From NCBI GenBank assembly GCA_016716535.1, contig JADJWD010000002.1, positions 1-64,000 on the forward strand: a stretch of DNA of 64,000 nt, written 5' to 3'. This document shows positions 33,410 to 41,823 of the stretch, in pieces (the stretch's first letter is position 1; each line of letters begins with the position of its first letter). Made by a program: the position numbers and the translations under genes. The notes under the pieces are model-generated. The model saw nothing but the letters and a program-made list of their open reading frames with translations, did no database searches and was not told where the DNA came from. This DNA is from Betaproteobacteria bacterium (lineage in GTDB: Bacteria; Pseudomonadota; Gammaproteobacteria; Burkholderiales; Burkholderiaceae_C).

Positions 33410-33970
33410 ATGGGCGCTGTCGCGGCGCGGGTCACGGTCGCCGCTTGGCTGATCGCGGGCGCGGCCACCGCCGCGCTCGCGCAGCCGGCGGCATCGTCAT
33501 GGCCCGGCTGGGTGCTCGAGCCGCCGGCGGCCGGCGAACTGGCCGGCACCGATTGCGTCGATGCCTCGGGCAACCTCTCGATCGACCGCCAGCAGGTCAC
33601 CGCCAAGGCGCGCCTCGTGCTCGCGCAGCAGATCGAGGTGCGCATCGAGGCGATGGACGAGACCTTCGCGCAGCGCGCGCAGGAAGGCCGCGCCGAGCGG
33701 CTGACGGTGTCGTTCAAGTCGGCGTCGCGCCAGCTCGTCAACACGACGCTGCAGGGCTCGCGCCTCGTGCGCTTCGAGACCGTCGCGCACAAGGACGGCG
33801 CCTTTGTCTGCGGCATGGTGGCGCTCGAACGCCGGCGCGCCGAGGCGCTGCCGGGCGACGTGATCCGCACCGCCGGCGCGAAGGTGGACGACGACACGGA
33901 GGCGCTGCTGCTCGCACGCTTCCGCCAGGTGGCCGCGGCGCGGCAGGTGCCGGTGGCTGGCAAGCCGTGA
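33410..33970 (+). CDS. Exported protein with LPP20-like domain
   Basis: 186 residues with a signal peptide (VTVAAWLIAGAATAALAQPA). The core ARLVLAQQIEVRIEAMDE ... FKSASRQLVNTTLQG resembles the LPP20 lipoprotein fold, where a helix of the type A(R)xxLAxQ is followed by beta strands. No lipobox Cys is present at the cleavage site. The stop overlaps the next gene's GTG as GTGA. It is the first of three consecutive exported proteins that face a secreted caspase-like protein. The function is unknown. Confidence 0.72.
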   Translation: MGAVAARVTVAAWLIAGAATAALAQPAASSWPGWVLEPPAAGELAGTDCVDASGNLSIDRQQVTAKARLVLAQQIEVRIEAMDETFAQRAQEGRAERLTVSFKSASRQLVNTTLQGSRLVRFETVAHKDGAFVCGMVALERRRAEALPGDVIRTAGAKVDDDTEALLLARFRQVAAARQVPVAGKP

Positions 33971-35466
33971 CCACCCCCGTTCGCCCCGAGCCGGGGCCTG
34001 AGCTTGTCGAAGGCCCCGTGTCGAAGGGTCGCCGATCCTTCGACATCCTCGCAGTCTTGGCGTTAGCGGCCGCCAGCCCCTTCGTACACGCCCAGTGCGC
34101 GCTTTCGAGCGCCGCCACCCCCGAGCCGCCCTGGGTACAGGCCGCCTCCGAGCCCGCCGCGAGCCCCTGGCTGCACGCCAACGGCGTCGCCTCGGCCACC
34201 GGCGTGCCGCTCGAGCGCGCACGCGAGCAGGCGCGTAGCGCGGCGCTCGCCGAACTCGGCCAGCAGGTGCAGGCCGACGTGCGATCGCGCATCAACACCG
34301 AGCTCGAGAAGGTCACGGCGGCCGGCCGCACGCGCACGAGCGAGACCTTCCGCGCCGTCTCCGAAGTGCTGAGCCGGCTGCAACTGCGCGGTGCTGTGGT
34401 CATCAACGAATGGGCCGACGTGCCCGGCTGCCGCCTCTGGATGCGCGTGCGCGTTTCCGCCGAGGAGGCCGAGCGCGCGCGCCGCACCGCCACGTCCGAC
34501 GCGGCCGCCGCCGGCGTCACCGAGCGCCTGGCCGTGGCGCGCGACGGTGCGCTCGCCGCCGCGCAGCGCCAAGCGGCGCTGGCCGAGGCCGGTGAACTCG
34601 CGCGCCTGGCGGACCCGGCGCTGACGCCGGGCTTCTCGCGCGATGCCTTCGAGCTGCAGCGCGCCGAACTCGGCGGCGCGCTCGGCGCGGCGCGGCAGCG
34701 CGAAGATCAGTTCAAGGAAGCGATGCTGCGCCACGTGCAGGCCTATGGGCGTGTCAGTGCGGCCGGCGCCGCCGCGGCCGGCGAGCGGCGCGGCGCGCAA
34801 CGCGAGGCGCTGGCTGCGCTCGAGCAGGCGCTGACGCTGGCGCCGGCGGGCGTGCCCGGCTACACGCTGCCGTTTGCGCCCACCGAGCGGCTGGCCACGC
34901 TGTTCGCCGATCTCGGCGCGGCGTGTGTCGGGCGGCAGTGGTTCGAGCGGCGGGCGCTGGCGGTGCCGGCGGCGCTGCGGGATGGGAGCGGCGGCGTTGG
35001 AGCGACGCCCGCCGCATCGACCGCGGCAGGCACCTGCGACGCACCGCGCCTCGCGCGCGAGCGCCGCACGCTCGCGCTGGCCGGCCGCACCGTGCAACTC
35101 GAATGCAGCCTCACGCTTGCCGGCACGCGCGGCGCCTGGCCGAAGGCGTGCACGGCGCTTCAGACGGCACTCATCGCCGACGGCGCGCTGGTGCACGCAG
35201 GCGCCGGCCGCGCCGACCTCGTCGCCAGCGTGCATGCGGCCGGCCAGATCGAAGAACGGCGCGATGCCGACAGTGGCAAGAGCGGCTGGCGATTTCGCGG
35301 CAAGATCGCGACGCAGGTGCGCGGCACCGGCGGCCTCGACCTCGCCGACGAATACGAAGGGCTCACCGGCTTCAACCCGGTGTCGGCCGCGATGGCCGGT
35401 GACCTGCTGGCGCTGGCCGTCGTGCAGCGGCTGGACAAGGCGCTCTCGGCGCTGTGGGACAAGTGA
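33967..35466 (+). CDS. Exported LPP20-like protein, about 500 residues
   Basis: The GTG at 33967 overlaps the previous stop as GTGA. An alternative GTG at 34018 starts right at a better signal peptide (SKGRRSFDILAVLALAAASP then FVHAQ) and would leave the REP-like repeat at 33980-34015 outside the gene. The mature part has LPP20-like elements (ERAREQARSAALAELGQQV, SRLQLRGAVVINEWADVPG), a long Ala-rich helical stretch, and a C-terminal domain of the LPP20/CsgG-like kind (TLALAGRTVQLECSLTLAG, RFRGKIATQVRGTGGLD). Second of three exported proteins. The function is unknown. Confidence 0.7.
   Translation: MTTPVRPEPGPELVEGPVSKGRRSFDILAVLALAAASPFVHAQCALSSAATPEPPWVQAASEPAASPWLHANGVASATGVPLERAREQARSAALAELGQQVQADVRSRINTELEKVTAAGRTRTSETFRAVSEVLSRLQLRGAVVINEWADVPGCRLWMRVRVSAEEAERARRTATSDAAAAGVTERLAVARDGALAAAQRQAALAEAGELARLADPALTPGFSRDAFELQRAELGGALGAARQREDQFKEAMLRHVQAYGRVSAAGAAAAGERRGAQREALAALEQALTLAPAGVPGYTLPFAPTERLATLFADLGAACVGRQWFERRALAVPAALRDGSGGVGATPAASTAAGTCDAPRLARERRTLALAGRTVQLECSLTLAGTRGAWPKACTALQTALIADGALVHAGAGRADLVASVHAAGQIEERRDADSGKSGWRFRGKIATQVRGTGGLDLADEYEGLTGFNPVSAAMAGDLLALAVVQRLDKALSALWDK
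33980..34015. repeat. Degenerate REP-like element at a gene start
   Basis: The stretch contains cctgagcttgtcgaaggcc, a one-base variant of the ctgagcctgtcgaag core found at 26855-26919, 38454-38480 and 54235-54260. It falls between two candidate start codons (33967 and 34018), which supports the later start. Confidence 0.5.
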
Positions 35467-35474
35467 GGGCGACG

Positions 35475-36647
35475 ATGAAACTGATGCGCGCGGCGTGGGC
35501 ACAAGCGATCAGCGTTGCCGTCCTTGCCGCGCTCGCCATCGTCATCTCGGCGTTGCCGACGGCCGCGCAGGCGCAGGCCGGTGAACGTGTCGCCGTCGCC
35601 GTCTACGCCGACGACCCGGCGCTCAAGCGCTACGAGCGCGCGGTCCAGGCGCGGCTCGAGGCGATCCTCGCCGACAGCGGCTTCGAGCCGCTGGACGAAG
35701 CGAAGGCGAAGGCGCTGCGCGACAACTGGGTCGACCTCGCGAACCCGGGCCACCTCGTCACCGCCGAGGAGATCGCCGCGAAGGCCGGCCGCTACGACGT
35801 GAAGCGCATCTTCCGCGCCGGCTTCACCGCCGGCACGGCGCAGCCGCTGGGCCTCTATCACAGCGCCACGGCGCAGGTGCAGCTGCGCGTCATCGACGCC
35901 GAAGCGCGCGTCAAGGCCAGTGCCTCGGCGCCGATGGGCACGCGCGGCAACGCCAGCAGCGACGCCGCCACCGCCGACGCCGCGCTCGTCAACGCGTTGC
36001 AGCGCGCGGTGGACAGCGTCGCCGAAGCGCTGTCGCTGAAGGTGCTGGCGCCGGCGACGGCGCGCAGCGTGGCGCTGACGCTGGAGGCGGTGGCGGGTGC
36101 GCCGGCATCGGCGGCCAACGCCGCGCCATGGCCCATGGCCCCTTCACCGCCGGGCGGCTGGGAGAAGGGCGCGAAGCTGCTCGACGACCGCTGGCGCGCC
36201 GAGGCCGTGCGCTGCACCAGCACGTCGGCCGACGGCGGCATGGGCGTCGTCGGCACGCTGGCGACGAACGCCGAGCGCGCCTTCGGCAGCATCACGCGCA
36301 CCTACGGCGGTTATGCGCACGTCGTCGACCTGAAAGACGCGAAAGAACCGCGCGCGCTGCTGAAGCTCACCGTGCACGAAATCGGCCCGCGCGCCTCCGG
36401 CGAAAACGGCACCTCCGGCGTCATCGCCTGCGGCTTCCTCGGCGCCTGGCGCCACCTCGTGCTCGCCAGCGGCAACCGCATCACCTGCTTCGACGTCGAA
36501 CGCGGCCGCGAAACCTGCTCACTGCCGCTGCCCGGAGGGCCGGAGAAGGCGACGCTGCATCTGCATGCCCAAGGTGGCGAGCGGTGGGTGGAGTTTCGGC
36601 CGGAGAAGGGGGCGAGCAGCTTCTTTCGGGTGGGGGTGGGGAGGTGA
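35475..36647 (+). CDS. Exported protein of unknown function
   Basis: 390 residues from ATG 35475, 8 bases after the previous stop, with a signal peptide (ISVAVLAALAIVISALPTAAQA). The first half has a CsgG/LPP20-like pattern: ERVAVAVYADDPALKRYERA, RLEAILADSGFEPLDE, AQVQLRVIDAEARVKASASA. The second half is an unrelated beta-rich domain with Cys residues (RCTSTSADGGMGVVGTLA, GVIACGFLGAWRHLVLAS, CFDVERGRETCSLPLPG) that may form disulfides. Third of three exported proteins. It is convergent with the caspase-like gene; a GC-rich hairpin (gcggcg, cta, cgccgc) lies between at 36691-36705. Confidence 0.7.
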   Translation: MKLMRAAWAQAISVAVLAALAIVISALPTAAQAQAGERVAVAVYADDPALKRYERAVQARLEAILADSGFEPLDEAKAKALRDNWVDLANPGHLVTAEEIAAKAGRYDVKRIFRAGFTAGTAQPLGLYHSATAQVQLRVIDAEARVKASASAPMGTRGNASSDAATADAALVNALQRAVDSVAEALSLKVLAPATARSVALTLEAVAGAPASAANAAPWPMAPSPPGGWEKGAKLLDDRWRAEAVRCTSTSADGGMGVVGTLATNAERAFGSITRTYGGYAHVVDLKDAKEPRALLKLTVHEIGPRASGENGTSGVIACGFLGAWRHLVLASGNRITCFDVERGRETCSLPLPGGPEKATLHLHAQGGERWVEFRPEKGASSFFRVGVGR

Positions 36648-36769
36648 GGGCGTGGTGAGTGCACGCGCGGTCGAGCGACCGGGCGCACGTGCGGCGCTAC
36701 GCCGCGTGGGTTCTGGCGCTGCCGAGGGTGGGGCGAACGGCCTGATCTGGGCCTGATCTCGGCCCGACC

Positions 36770-38429
36770 TCACCGCCCGCCCGCGAACACCCGCAACCCG
36801 AAGATCGGCGCGCCGAGTTCGGGCTCGGCGGCGAGCGTGGGCGGCTCGTTCCAGCTCCACTGGCTGCCGGTGGCCCAACTGCCTCCCATCAGGCGATAGG
36901 CGCGGCATGTACTGCCGGTTGGCCCGCCACCCGCCTCGACACACGTGCTCGTCCACTGCCACACGTTGCCGACGACGTCGAAGAGCCCTTGCAGCGACGG
37001 CAGGAACAAGCCCACCGGCGACGCCTCGGCGAAGCCGTCGTTGCAGCCGATGGCTGGCCAGCCGAAGCGGTGCGCGGCCGCGCCGCTTTCGTCGTAGAGG
37101 TTGGCGACGCGGCAGGCCGAGCGGCCTTCGAAGAGTGCGCGGCCGTCGTCGTGGAAGAAGCTGGCGCGGTAGACGGCGCGCCAGTCGGCTTCGCTGGGCA
37201 GATGGAAGCGCACAGGCGAGCGCATCGCCTGCGCATTGAGCCACGCCACGTACTGCTCGGCCAGCATCGCCGAGACCCCTTGCGCCGGCTCCCTGTCGCC
37301 CGCCCGCGCCAGGTCCGCTGGCGCCGTGCAGGCGTGCGCCGCGACGCAGCGCCTCAACTCGCCGGCGGTGACGAGGTCGCTGCTGACCCACAGCGCCGTG
37401 CGCCCCGGCAGCTCGACGGCGCGCATGCGCGGGCAGGCCTCACACGGCCGCTCGGCCAGCGACAGCGCGGCGCTGCGGATCGGCGACTGTTCGTGCAATG
37501 CGACGAGCCGCCCCGTCACCAGCTCGCGCATGCGCGCGTCGCGGTTCTCTGCGAGATAGCGGCGCAGCTCGGCCTCGGGCGCGTCACGGATCCACGCCAC
37601 CGGCGTGCCGTCGGCGCCGGCGGCGGGCAGCGCGCGCGGGTAGTGGCCGAGCGCCAGCTCGCCGGTGAGCGCGGTGTTCTCCCACGGCAGCTGGCGGCCG
37701 CGGGTCTCCTCGAGCACGCCGGCGCGCACGAGCTTGAACACCTCCTCGATGCGCAGGTCGCGCCGGCCGATGTGGCGCAGCAGGTGCGCGGTGTACGTGC
37801 CGTTGGCGCCGCTGCCGTCGTAGGCCACCTTGCCCGGGGCTCGTCGCGAAGGCGAGCAGCGTGTTCGGTGGCGCCTCCAGCGGCGCCAGCCCCTGCAGCC
37901 GGCCGTCGCCGAAGGGGTTGTCGCGGCAGGCGTCGAGCACGACGACGTTGAAGCGCGGCCGCGCCGCGGCCAGCGGGGCCATCAGCGCGTCCAGCGAGAC
38001 GGCGCGCGCGGCCAGCTCGTCGGCCTTCGACAAGCCCGGCCCGCCGGCGGGCAGGATCGGCAAGAGGTAGTTGCGTCCGCCCGCCTGCACGCCGTGGCCG
38101 CCGAAATAGACGACCGACAGCGCATCGGCATGCAGCCGCCGCGCGTGCGTGGCGACGGCCGCCAGCATCTGCGCGCGGTCGGCGTGCAGCACCAGCGTCA
38201 CCGCAAAGCCGAGCTGCTCGAGCGAGCGCGCGAGGTCGCGCGCATCGTTCTCCGGGTTGCGCAGCGGCGCCTCGGCGTAGCGGGCGTTGCCGAAGAGGAG
38301 GGCGAATCTGCTGGTGCGCTCGGTGGGGGATGCGCTGGATTGAGCGATCGCCGCGGGCGCGATGAAGACGAGGAGCGCGATCGCAGTCTGTGCGATCCGT
38401 GCGAGCGATGCGAGCCGTGCAAGCAGCAT
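36770..38429 (-). CDS. Secreted caspase-like protease fused to FGE/SUMF1-like domain (one frameshift)
   Basis: The ATG at 38429 opens a signal peptide (IAQTAIALLVFIAPAAIAQS). Residues 41-215 form a peptidase C14 caspase fold with catalytic His112 in YFGGHGVQ and Cys168 in LDACRDNPFGDG. One extra G in the run near 37836 breaks the frame; correction joins ATSPGKVAYDG to GSGANGTYTAHLLRHI. The C-terminal half holds a sulfatase-modifying-factor (FGE-like) domain: HLPSEADWRAVYRASFF, CNDGFAEASPVGLF, LFDVVGNVWQWTSTC, RLMGGSWATGSQWSW. Such fusions occur in many beta-proteobacteria but their targets are not known. It faces the three exported genes to its left. Confidence 0.82.
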
Positions 38430-38453
38430 GTGGCAATGATGCCGCGAGGACGG

Positions 38454-38480
38454 CGCTTCGACAGGCTCAGCGCGAACGGT
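38454..38480. repeat. REP-like half-site upstream of riboflavin synthase-like gene
   Basis: cgcttcgacaggctcagcgc followed by gaacgg, identical in its core to the right arm of the repeat at 26895-26919. It lies in the 108-base divergent gap between the caspase-like gene and the riboflavin synthase-like gene. Confidence 0.7.
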
Positions 38481-38537
38481 TCTCCACGGTGGCGCGAGCA
38501 AAGAGGGGACGCGCGGCGCACTGGTAAGCTCCCGCGC

Positions 38538-39281
38538 ATGTTCACCGGCATCGTGGCAGGCATCGCGCGCGTCGAGCGCATCGTCGACAAACCGGGCCTG
38601 CGCACCTTCACGCTGCGTTTCCCCGACGCCACTTTCGGCCGCGGCCTGGAGACGGGCGCGAGCGTCGCCGTCGATGGCGTGTGTCTCACGGTGACGGCGT
38701 TGCACGGCGAGCCTTCAGCGCCTGCAGCACCCGACGCCCCCATCCTCGCCGCCGACTTCGACGTCATGCAGCAAAGCCTCGCGCTGACGACGCTCGGCGC
38801 GCTCGCGCAGGGCAGCGGCGTCAACGTCGAGCGCGCCGCGAAGGACGGCGCCGAGATCGGCGGCCATCCGCTGTCCGGCCACGTCGACGGCCTCGGCACG
38901 ATCGTCGAGATCCGCCGGCCCGAGAACAACCACGTGCTGCGCATCGCGCTGCCGCCGGCGCTGCGCCGCTACGTCTTCGCCAAGGGCTACATCGGCGTCA
39001 ACGGCTGCAGCCTGACGGCCGCCGAGGTCGACCGCGCGGCCGGCTGGTTCGAGGTCTGGCTGATCCCCGAGACGCTGCGCCTGACGACCTTCGGCGCCAA
39101 GCGCGAAGGCGACGCGGTGCACATCGAGATCGATCGCCAGACGCAGGTCTTCGTCGATACCGTGCGCGAAGCGATCGACGAGCGGCTGGGGCCGCTCGTG
39201 CCGGCGCTCGAGCAACTGCTGCGTGAGCGCGGGGCGGGCACGCTCGAAGACCTGGCGCGGCCGGCGGCGTTGCCGCGCTGA
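38538..39281 (+). CDS. Riboflavin synthase alpha-chain-like protein (two lumazine-binding domains)
   Basis: 247 residues, MFTGIVAGIARVERI at the start as in all riboflavin synthases. The first lumazine-binding domain has SVAVDGVCLTVTA and GGHPLSGHVDG; the second has KGYIGVNGCSLTAAEVD, where the usual form is DGVSLTV, so the second site is unusual. The protein is about 40 residues longer than typical RibE, with an insertion after VCLTV and a longer C-terminus. It may be the riboflavin synthase itself or a paralogue that binds a flavin or lumazine. No FMN riboswitch is seen upstream; no other rib genes are adjacent. Confidence 0.82.
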   Translation: MFTGIVAGIARVERIVDKPGLRTFTLRFPDATFGRGLETGASVAVDGVCLTVTALHGEPSAPAAPDAPILAADFDVMQQSLALTTLGALAQGSGVNVERAAKDGAEIGGHPLSGHVDGLGTIVEIRRPENNHVLRIALPPALRRYVFAKGYIGVNGCSLTAAEVDRAAGWFEVWLIPETLRLTTFGAKREGDAVHIEIDRQTQVFVDTVREAIDERLGPLVPALEQLLRERGAGTLEDLARPAALPR

Positions 39282-39349
39282 GCGCACACCACTCTCCCGG
39301 CTTGTTCCAGCCCGCGGGCCGATCGCGCCCCTCCGCCGGCGTCGAGGCG

Positions 39350-39540
39350 ATGAAGTTCTACGAGGTCGCGCCGCACCTGTCGATGACGCAGCACGCGATC
39401 ACGATCCGGCCGATCTGCTTCTCGGGTCCAGGAAACCTTCAACGCCTACAACTCGTTCATCCTGCTGGCGGCGCCGTTCTTCCTGCTCACCGCCAACCTG
39501 ATGAACGTCGGCGGCATCACCGACCGGCTGGTGCGTTCCT
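39350..39540 (+). pseudogene. Relic of a TRAP transporter: DctP end joined to a DctM piece
   Basis: Two short coding remnants lie side by side in different frames. At 39350-39425, MKFYEVAPHLSMTQHAITIR looks like the C-terminal part of a TRAP binding protein (DctP). At 39429-39540, NAYNSFILLAAPFFLLTANL followed by MNVGGITDRLVR is a typical stretch near the N-terminus of the large permease DctM. The rest of both genes and the small permease are missing. The remnant stops where the convergent cytochrome gene ends. This is best explained by an internal deletion of a dctPQM operon. Confidence 0.6.
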
Positions 39541-39555
39541 CGCGCGTAGCACGCT

Positions 39556-40944
39556 TCAGCGCGCGCGCCACATATCCAGCGGCTGCACCGCGCCCGCGTC
39601 GTTACCCCAGGCGCCACGCACGTAGGTCGCGACGGCGGCGATGTCGTCGTCGCCGAGCAGGTGCGCAAACGGCGGCATGCCGAACGGCCGTGGGTTGCCC
39701 GCCGTCGTCGCGAGGAAGCCGCCCTGGCGGATCGCCTGCACGACGTTCAGCGGCCGCGCCAGCCGCACGGCGCGGCTGCCGGCGAGCGCGGCGATGCCGG
39801 GCGTGCCCTCGCCGCGGCGGCCATGGCAGCCGGCGCAGTGGTCTTCGTAGACGCGCTCGCCGCGCGCCATCGCCTCGGCGTCGCGCTGCTGCGCCGGCGT
39901 CAGCTCGGCCGCTGCCCCGGCCGATGCCGACGCGGCCGCCGATGCGGACGGCGACGCCGCGCCCGCCGCCGACGGGGCCGCGACCTGCAGCGTGCGCAGG
40001 TACTCGGCGATCGCGCGCAGGTCGTCGTCGCCCAGGTGCTGCGTGCTCGTCGACACCACCTCGGCCATCGGGCCGAGCGCCGTGCCGCGTGGCGAGGTGC
40101 CGGACTTCAGCAACGCCACCACGTCTTCGAGCGGCCAGTCGCCGACGGCGGCCTCGCGGGCATCGGCCAGCGACGGCGCGAGCCAGCGTTGCGCGGAGAC
40201 GACCTGCTCGCCGGCGCTGGCGTTGTCCGCCGCGCCACCGAGGAAGTTGCGCGCCGCATGGCAGGCCAGGCAGTGCGCGGCGCCGTTGACGAGGTAACTG
40301 CCGCGGTTCCACGCCGCGCTGCGCGACGCGTCGGGCGCGAACGCCGTGGGGCGGAAGAAGAGCGCGCGCCACACGGCGAGCGCCGCCTGCAGCCGGTATG
40401 GAAAGCGCAACTCGTGCGGTCGGTTCACCTGCCGCACCGCCCGGTGCGTCATCAGCCACGCGAAGATCGCGTCGGCATCGTCGTCGTTCAGCCGCGTGAA
40501 GTTCGTATACGGGAAGGCCGGCGCCAGCAGCCGCCCGTCGCGCGAACGGCCGTGTTTCAGCGCACGCCGGAACTCGGAGGCCGACCAGCGGCCAAGGCCC
40601 GTGTCATCGTCGGGCGTCAGGTTCGACGCGTAGACGGTGCCGAACGGCGTCGCGATCGCGCGGCCGCCGGCCAGCGGCGCGCCGCCGCGCGCCGTGTGGC
40701 AGCCGATGCAGTTGCCGGCGCGCGCGAGGTAGCCGCCGCGCGCCAGCGTCGCGGCGTCGGCGGCCGGCCGCGGGCCACTGGCGCGCGGCTGGACCGGCGG
40801 CTCGCCGGCGACGTTGCGCCAGGCCACCCAGGCGACGGCCGCGGCAGCCAGCATGATGGCGACAGCGGCGGCGCGCAGCAGGTGCGTGGCGACGCGGCCT
40901 CGTGGCGGCGCGGTGGCGCGCCTCGCACGTGCCTCGATGTTCAT
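39556..40944 (-). CDS. Membrane-anchored triheme c-type cytochrome
   Basis: 462 residues from ATG 40944, which overlaps the upstream gene's stop by 4 bases. One N-terminal membrane anchor (LLRAAAVAIMLAAAAVAWVA). Three heme c motifs: CIGCH (C79, C82, H83), CLACH (C225, C228, H229) and CAGCH (C370, C373, H374). The layout and motifs such as GRAIATPFGTVYASNLTPD match the cytochrome subunits of membrane alcohol, aldehyde, gluconate or nicotinate dehydrogenases. No dehydrogenase subunit is next to it. A Ser/Ala-rich linker (about 325-345) separates the third domain. Confidence 0.9.
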   Translation of the reverse strand: MNIEARARRATAPPRGRVATHLLRAAAVAIMLAAAAVAWVAWRNVAGEPPVQPRASGPRPAADAATLARGGYLARAGNCIGCHTARGGAPLAGGRAIATPFGTVYASNLTPDDDTGLGRWSASEFRRALKHGRSRDGRLLAPAFPYTNFTRLNDDDADAIFAWLMTHRAVRQVNRPHELRFPYRLQAALAVWRALFFRPTAFAPDASRSAAWNRGSYLVNGAAHCLACHAARNFLGGAADNASAGEQVVSAQRWLAPSLADAREAAVGDWPLEDVVALLKSGTSPRGTALGPMAEVVSTSTQHLGDDDLRAIAEYLRTLQVAAPSAAGAASPSASAAASASAGAAAELTPAQQRDAEAMARGERVYEDHCAGCHGRRGEGTPGIAALAGSRAVRLARPLNVVQAIRQGGFLATTAGNPRPFGMPPFAHLLGDDDIAAVATYVRGAWGNDAGAVQPLDMWRAR

Positions 40945-41774
40945 CGCAACCCGCTGCCGCAGGCGAGCGGCAGCGGCAGCGCGACCCCCTCTACCGGCGC
41001 CGGCTTCATGTCGGCGCCGGGCGGCTGCGCTGCCAGCCACGACGTCACCGCGGCCACGTCGTTGTCGTCGAGCCGGCGCGCGATCGTCGCCATGCAGTCG
41101 GGTGCGGCGGCGCGCCGTTCACCTTGCCGCCAGGCGCCGAGCTGGCCGAGCAGGTAGTCGCGCGGCAGGCCGATGAGGCCGGGCAGCGCCGGCAGCGCCC
41201 CGGTCAGCCGTTCGCCGTGGCAGGCGGCGCAGGCGGGCACGCCGCGCGCCGCGTCGCCGTGTCGCGCCAGCGCCTCGCCGCGCGCGAGCAGCGCACGCAC
41301 GGCGGGCGTGCCGGCGGCGGAAAGCGGCTCGGGCGACGCATACGGCAGGTCGAGCGCCGCGAAATGTGCGGCGATGTCGCGCAGGTAGGCATCGTCCATC
41401 AGCGCCACGAGGCCGGCCATCGCCGCGCCGGGACGCTGTCCGTCGCGAAAGGCGACGAGCTGGTTGAAGAGATAACCCGCCGGCTTGCCGGCGATGCGAG
41501 GGAAGTAGCCGCTCGCCGTCGCACGGCCTTCCTTGCCGTGGCACGGCGTGCAGGCCTGCATGCGGCGGGTCATGCCGTCGTCGGCGGCGCGCGAGGTGGC
41601 GGTGGCGTGCCCGGCGGCGGCGGCGCGGCCGGCGTCGGCAGCCACTGCCTGCGGCGCCGGCAGCGCCAGCAGCGTCGCCAGCACGGCGGCGCCGGCGCGT
41701 GCCAGCGAAGGCAGGCGCCGGCCCGGCGAGCGGACGGAGCAAGCGGCGCGCACGGTGAAGCGATGGGAGTCCAC
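40941..41774 (-). CDS. Diheme c-type cytochrome (cytochrome c4-like)
   Basis: 277 residues with a signal peptide (RAGAAVLATLLALPAPQAVAA). Two heme motifs, CTPCH (C75, C78, H79) and CAACH (C182, C185, H186), each in a c4-like half: GKEGRATASGYFPRIAGKPAGYL and GLIGLPRDYLLGQL. Likely distal Met residues are in GAAMAGL and CMATIA. It would carry electrons in the periplasm for the triheme protein whose start overlaps its stop. It is divergent from the split transketolase genes. Confidence 0.9.
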   Translation of the reverse strand: MDSHRFTVRAACSVRSPGRRLPSLARAGAAVLATLLALPAPQAVAADAGRAAAAGHATATSRAADDGMTRRMQACTPCHGKEGRATASGYFPRIAGKPAGYLFNQLVAFRDGQRPGAAMAGLVALMDDAYLRDIAAHFAALDLPYASPEPLSAAGTPAVRALLARGEALARHGDAARGVPACAACHGERLTGALPALPGLIGLPRDYLLGQLGAWRQGERRAAAPDCMATIARRLDDNDVAAVTSWLAAQPPGADMKPAPVEGVALPLPLACGSGLR

Positions 41775-41823
41775 GGAAGGCCAGCAGTATCCTCAAACGA
41801 CCTTCAACGCCCAAGGAACCGCG

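Noticed and set aside
38430..38537. FMN riboswitch upstream of the riboflavin synthase-like gene
   Set aside because: The gap is 108 bases and is largely taken by a REP-like repeat; no RFN element is visible.
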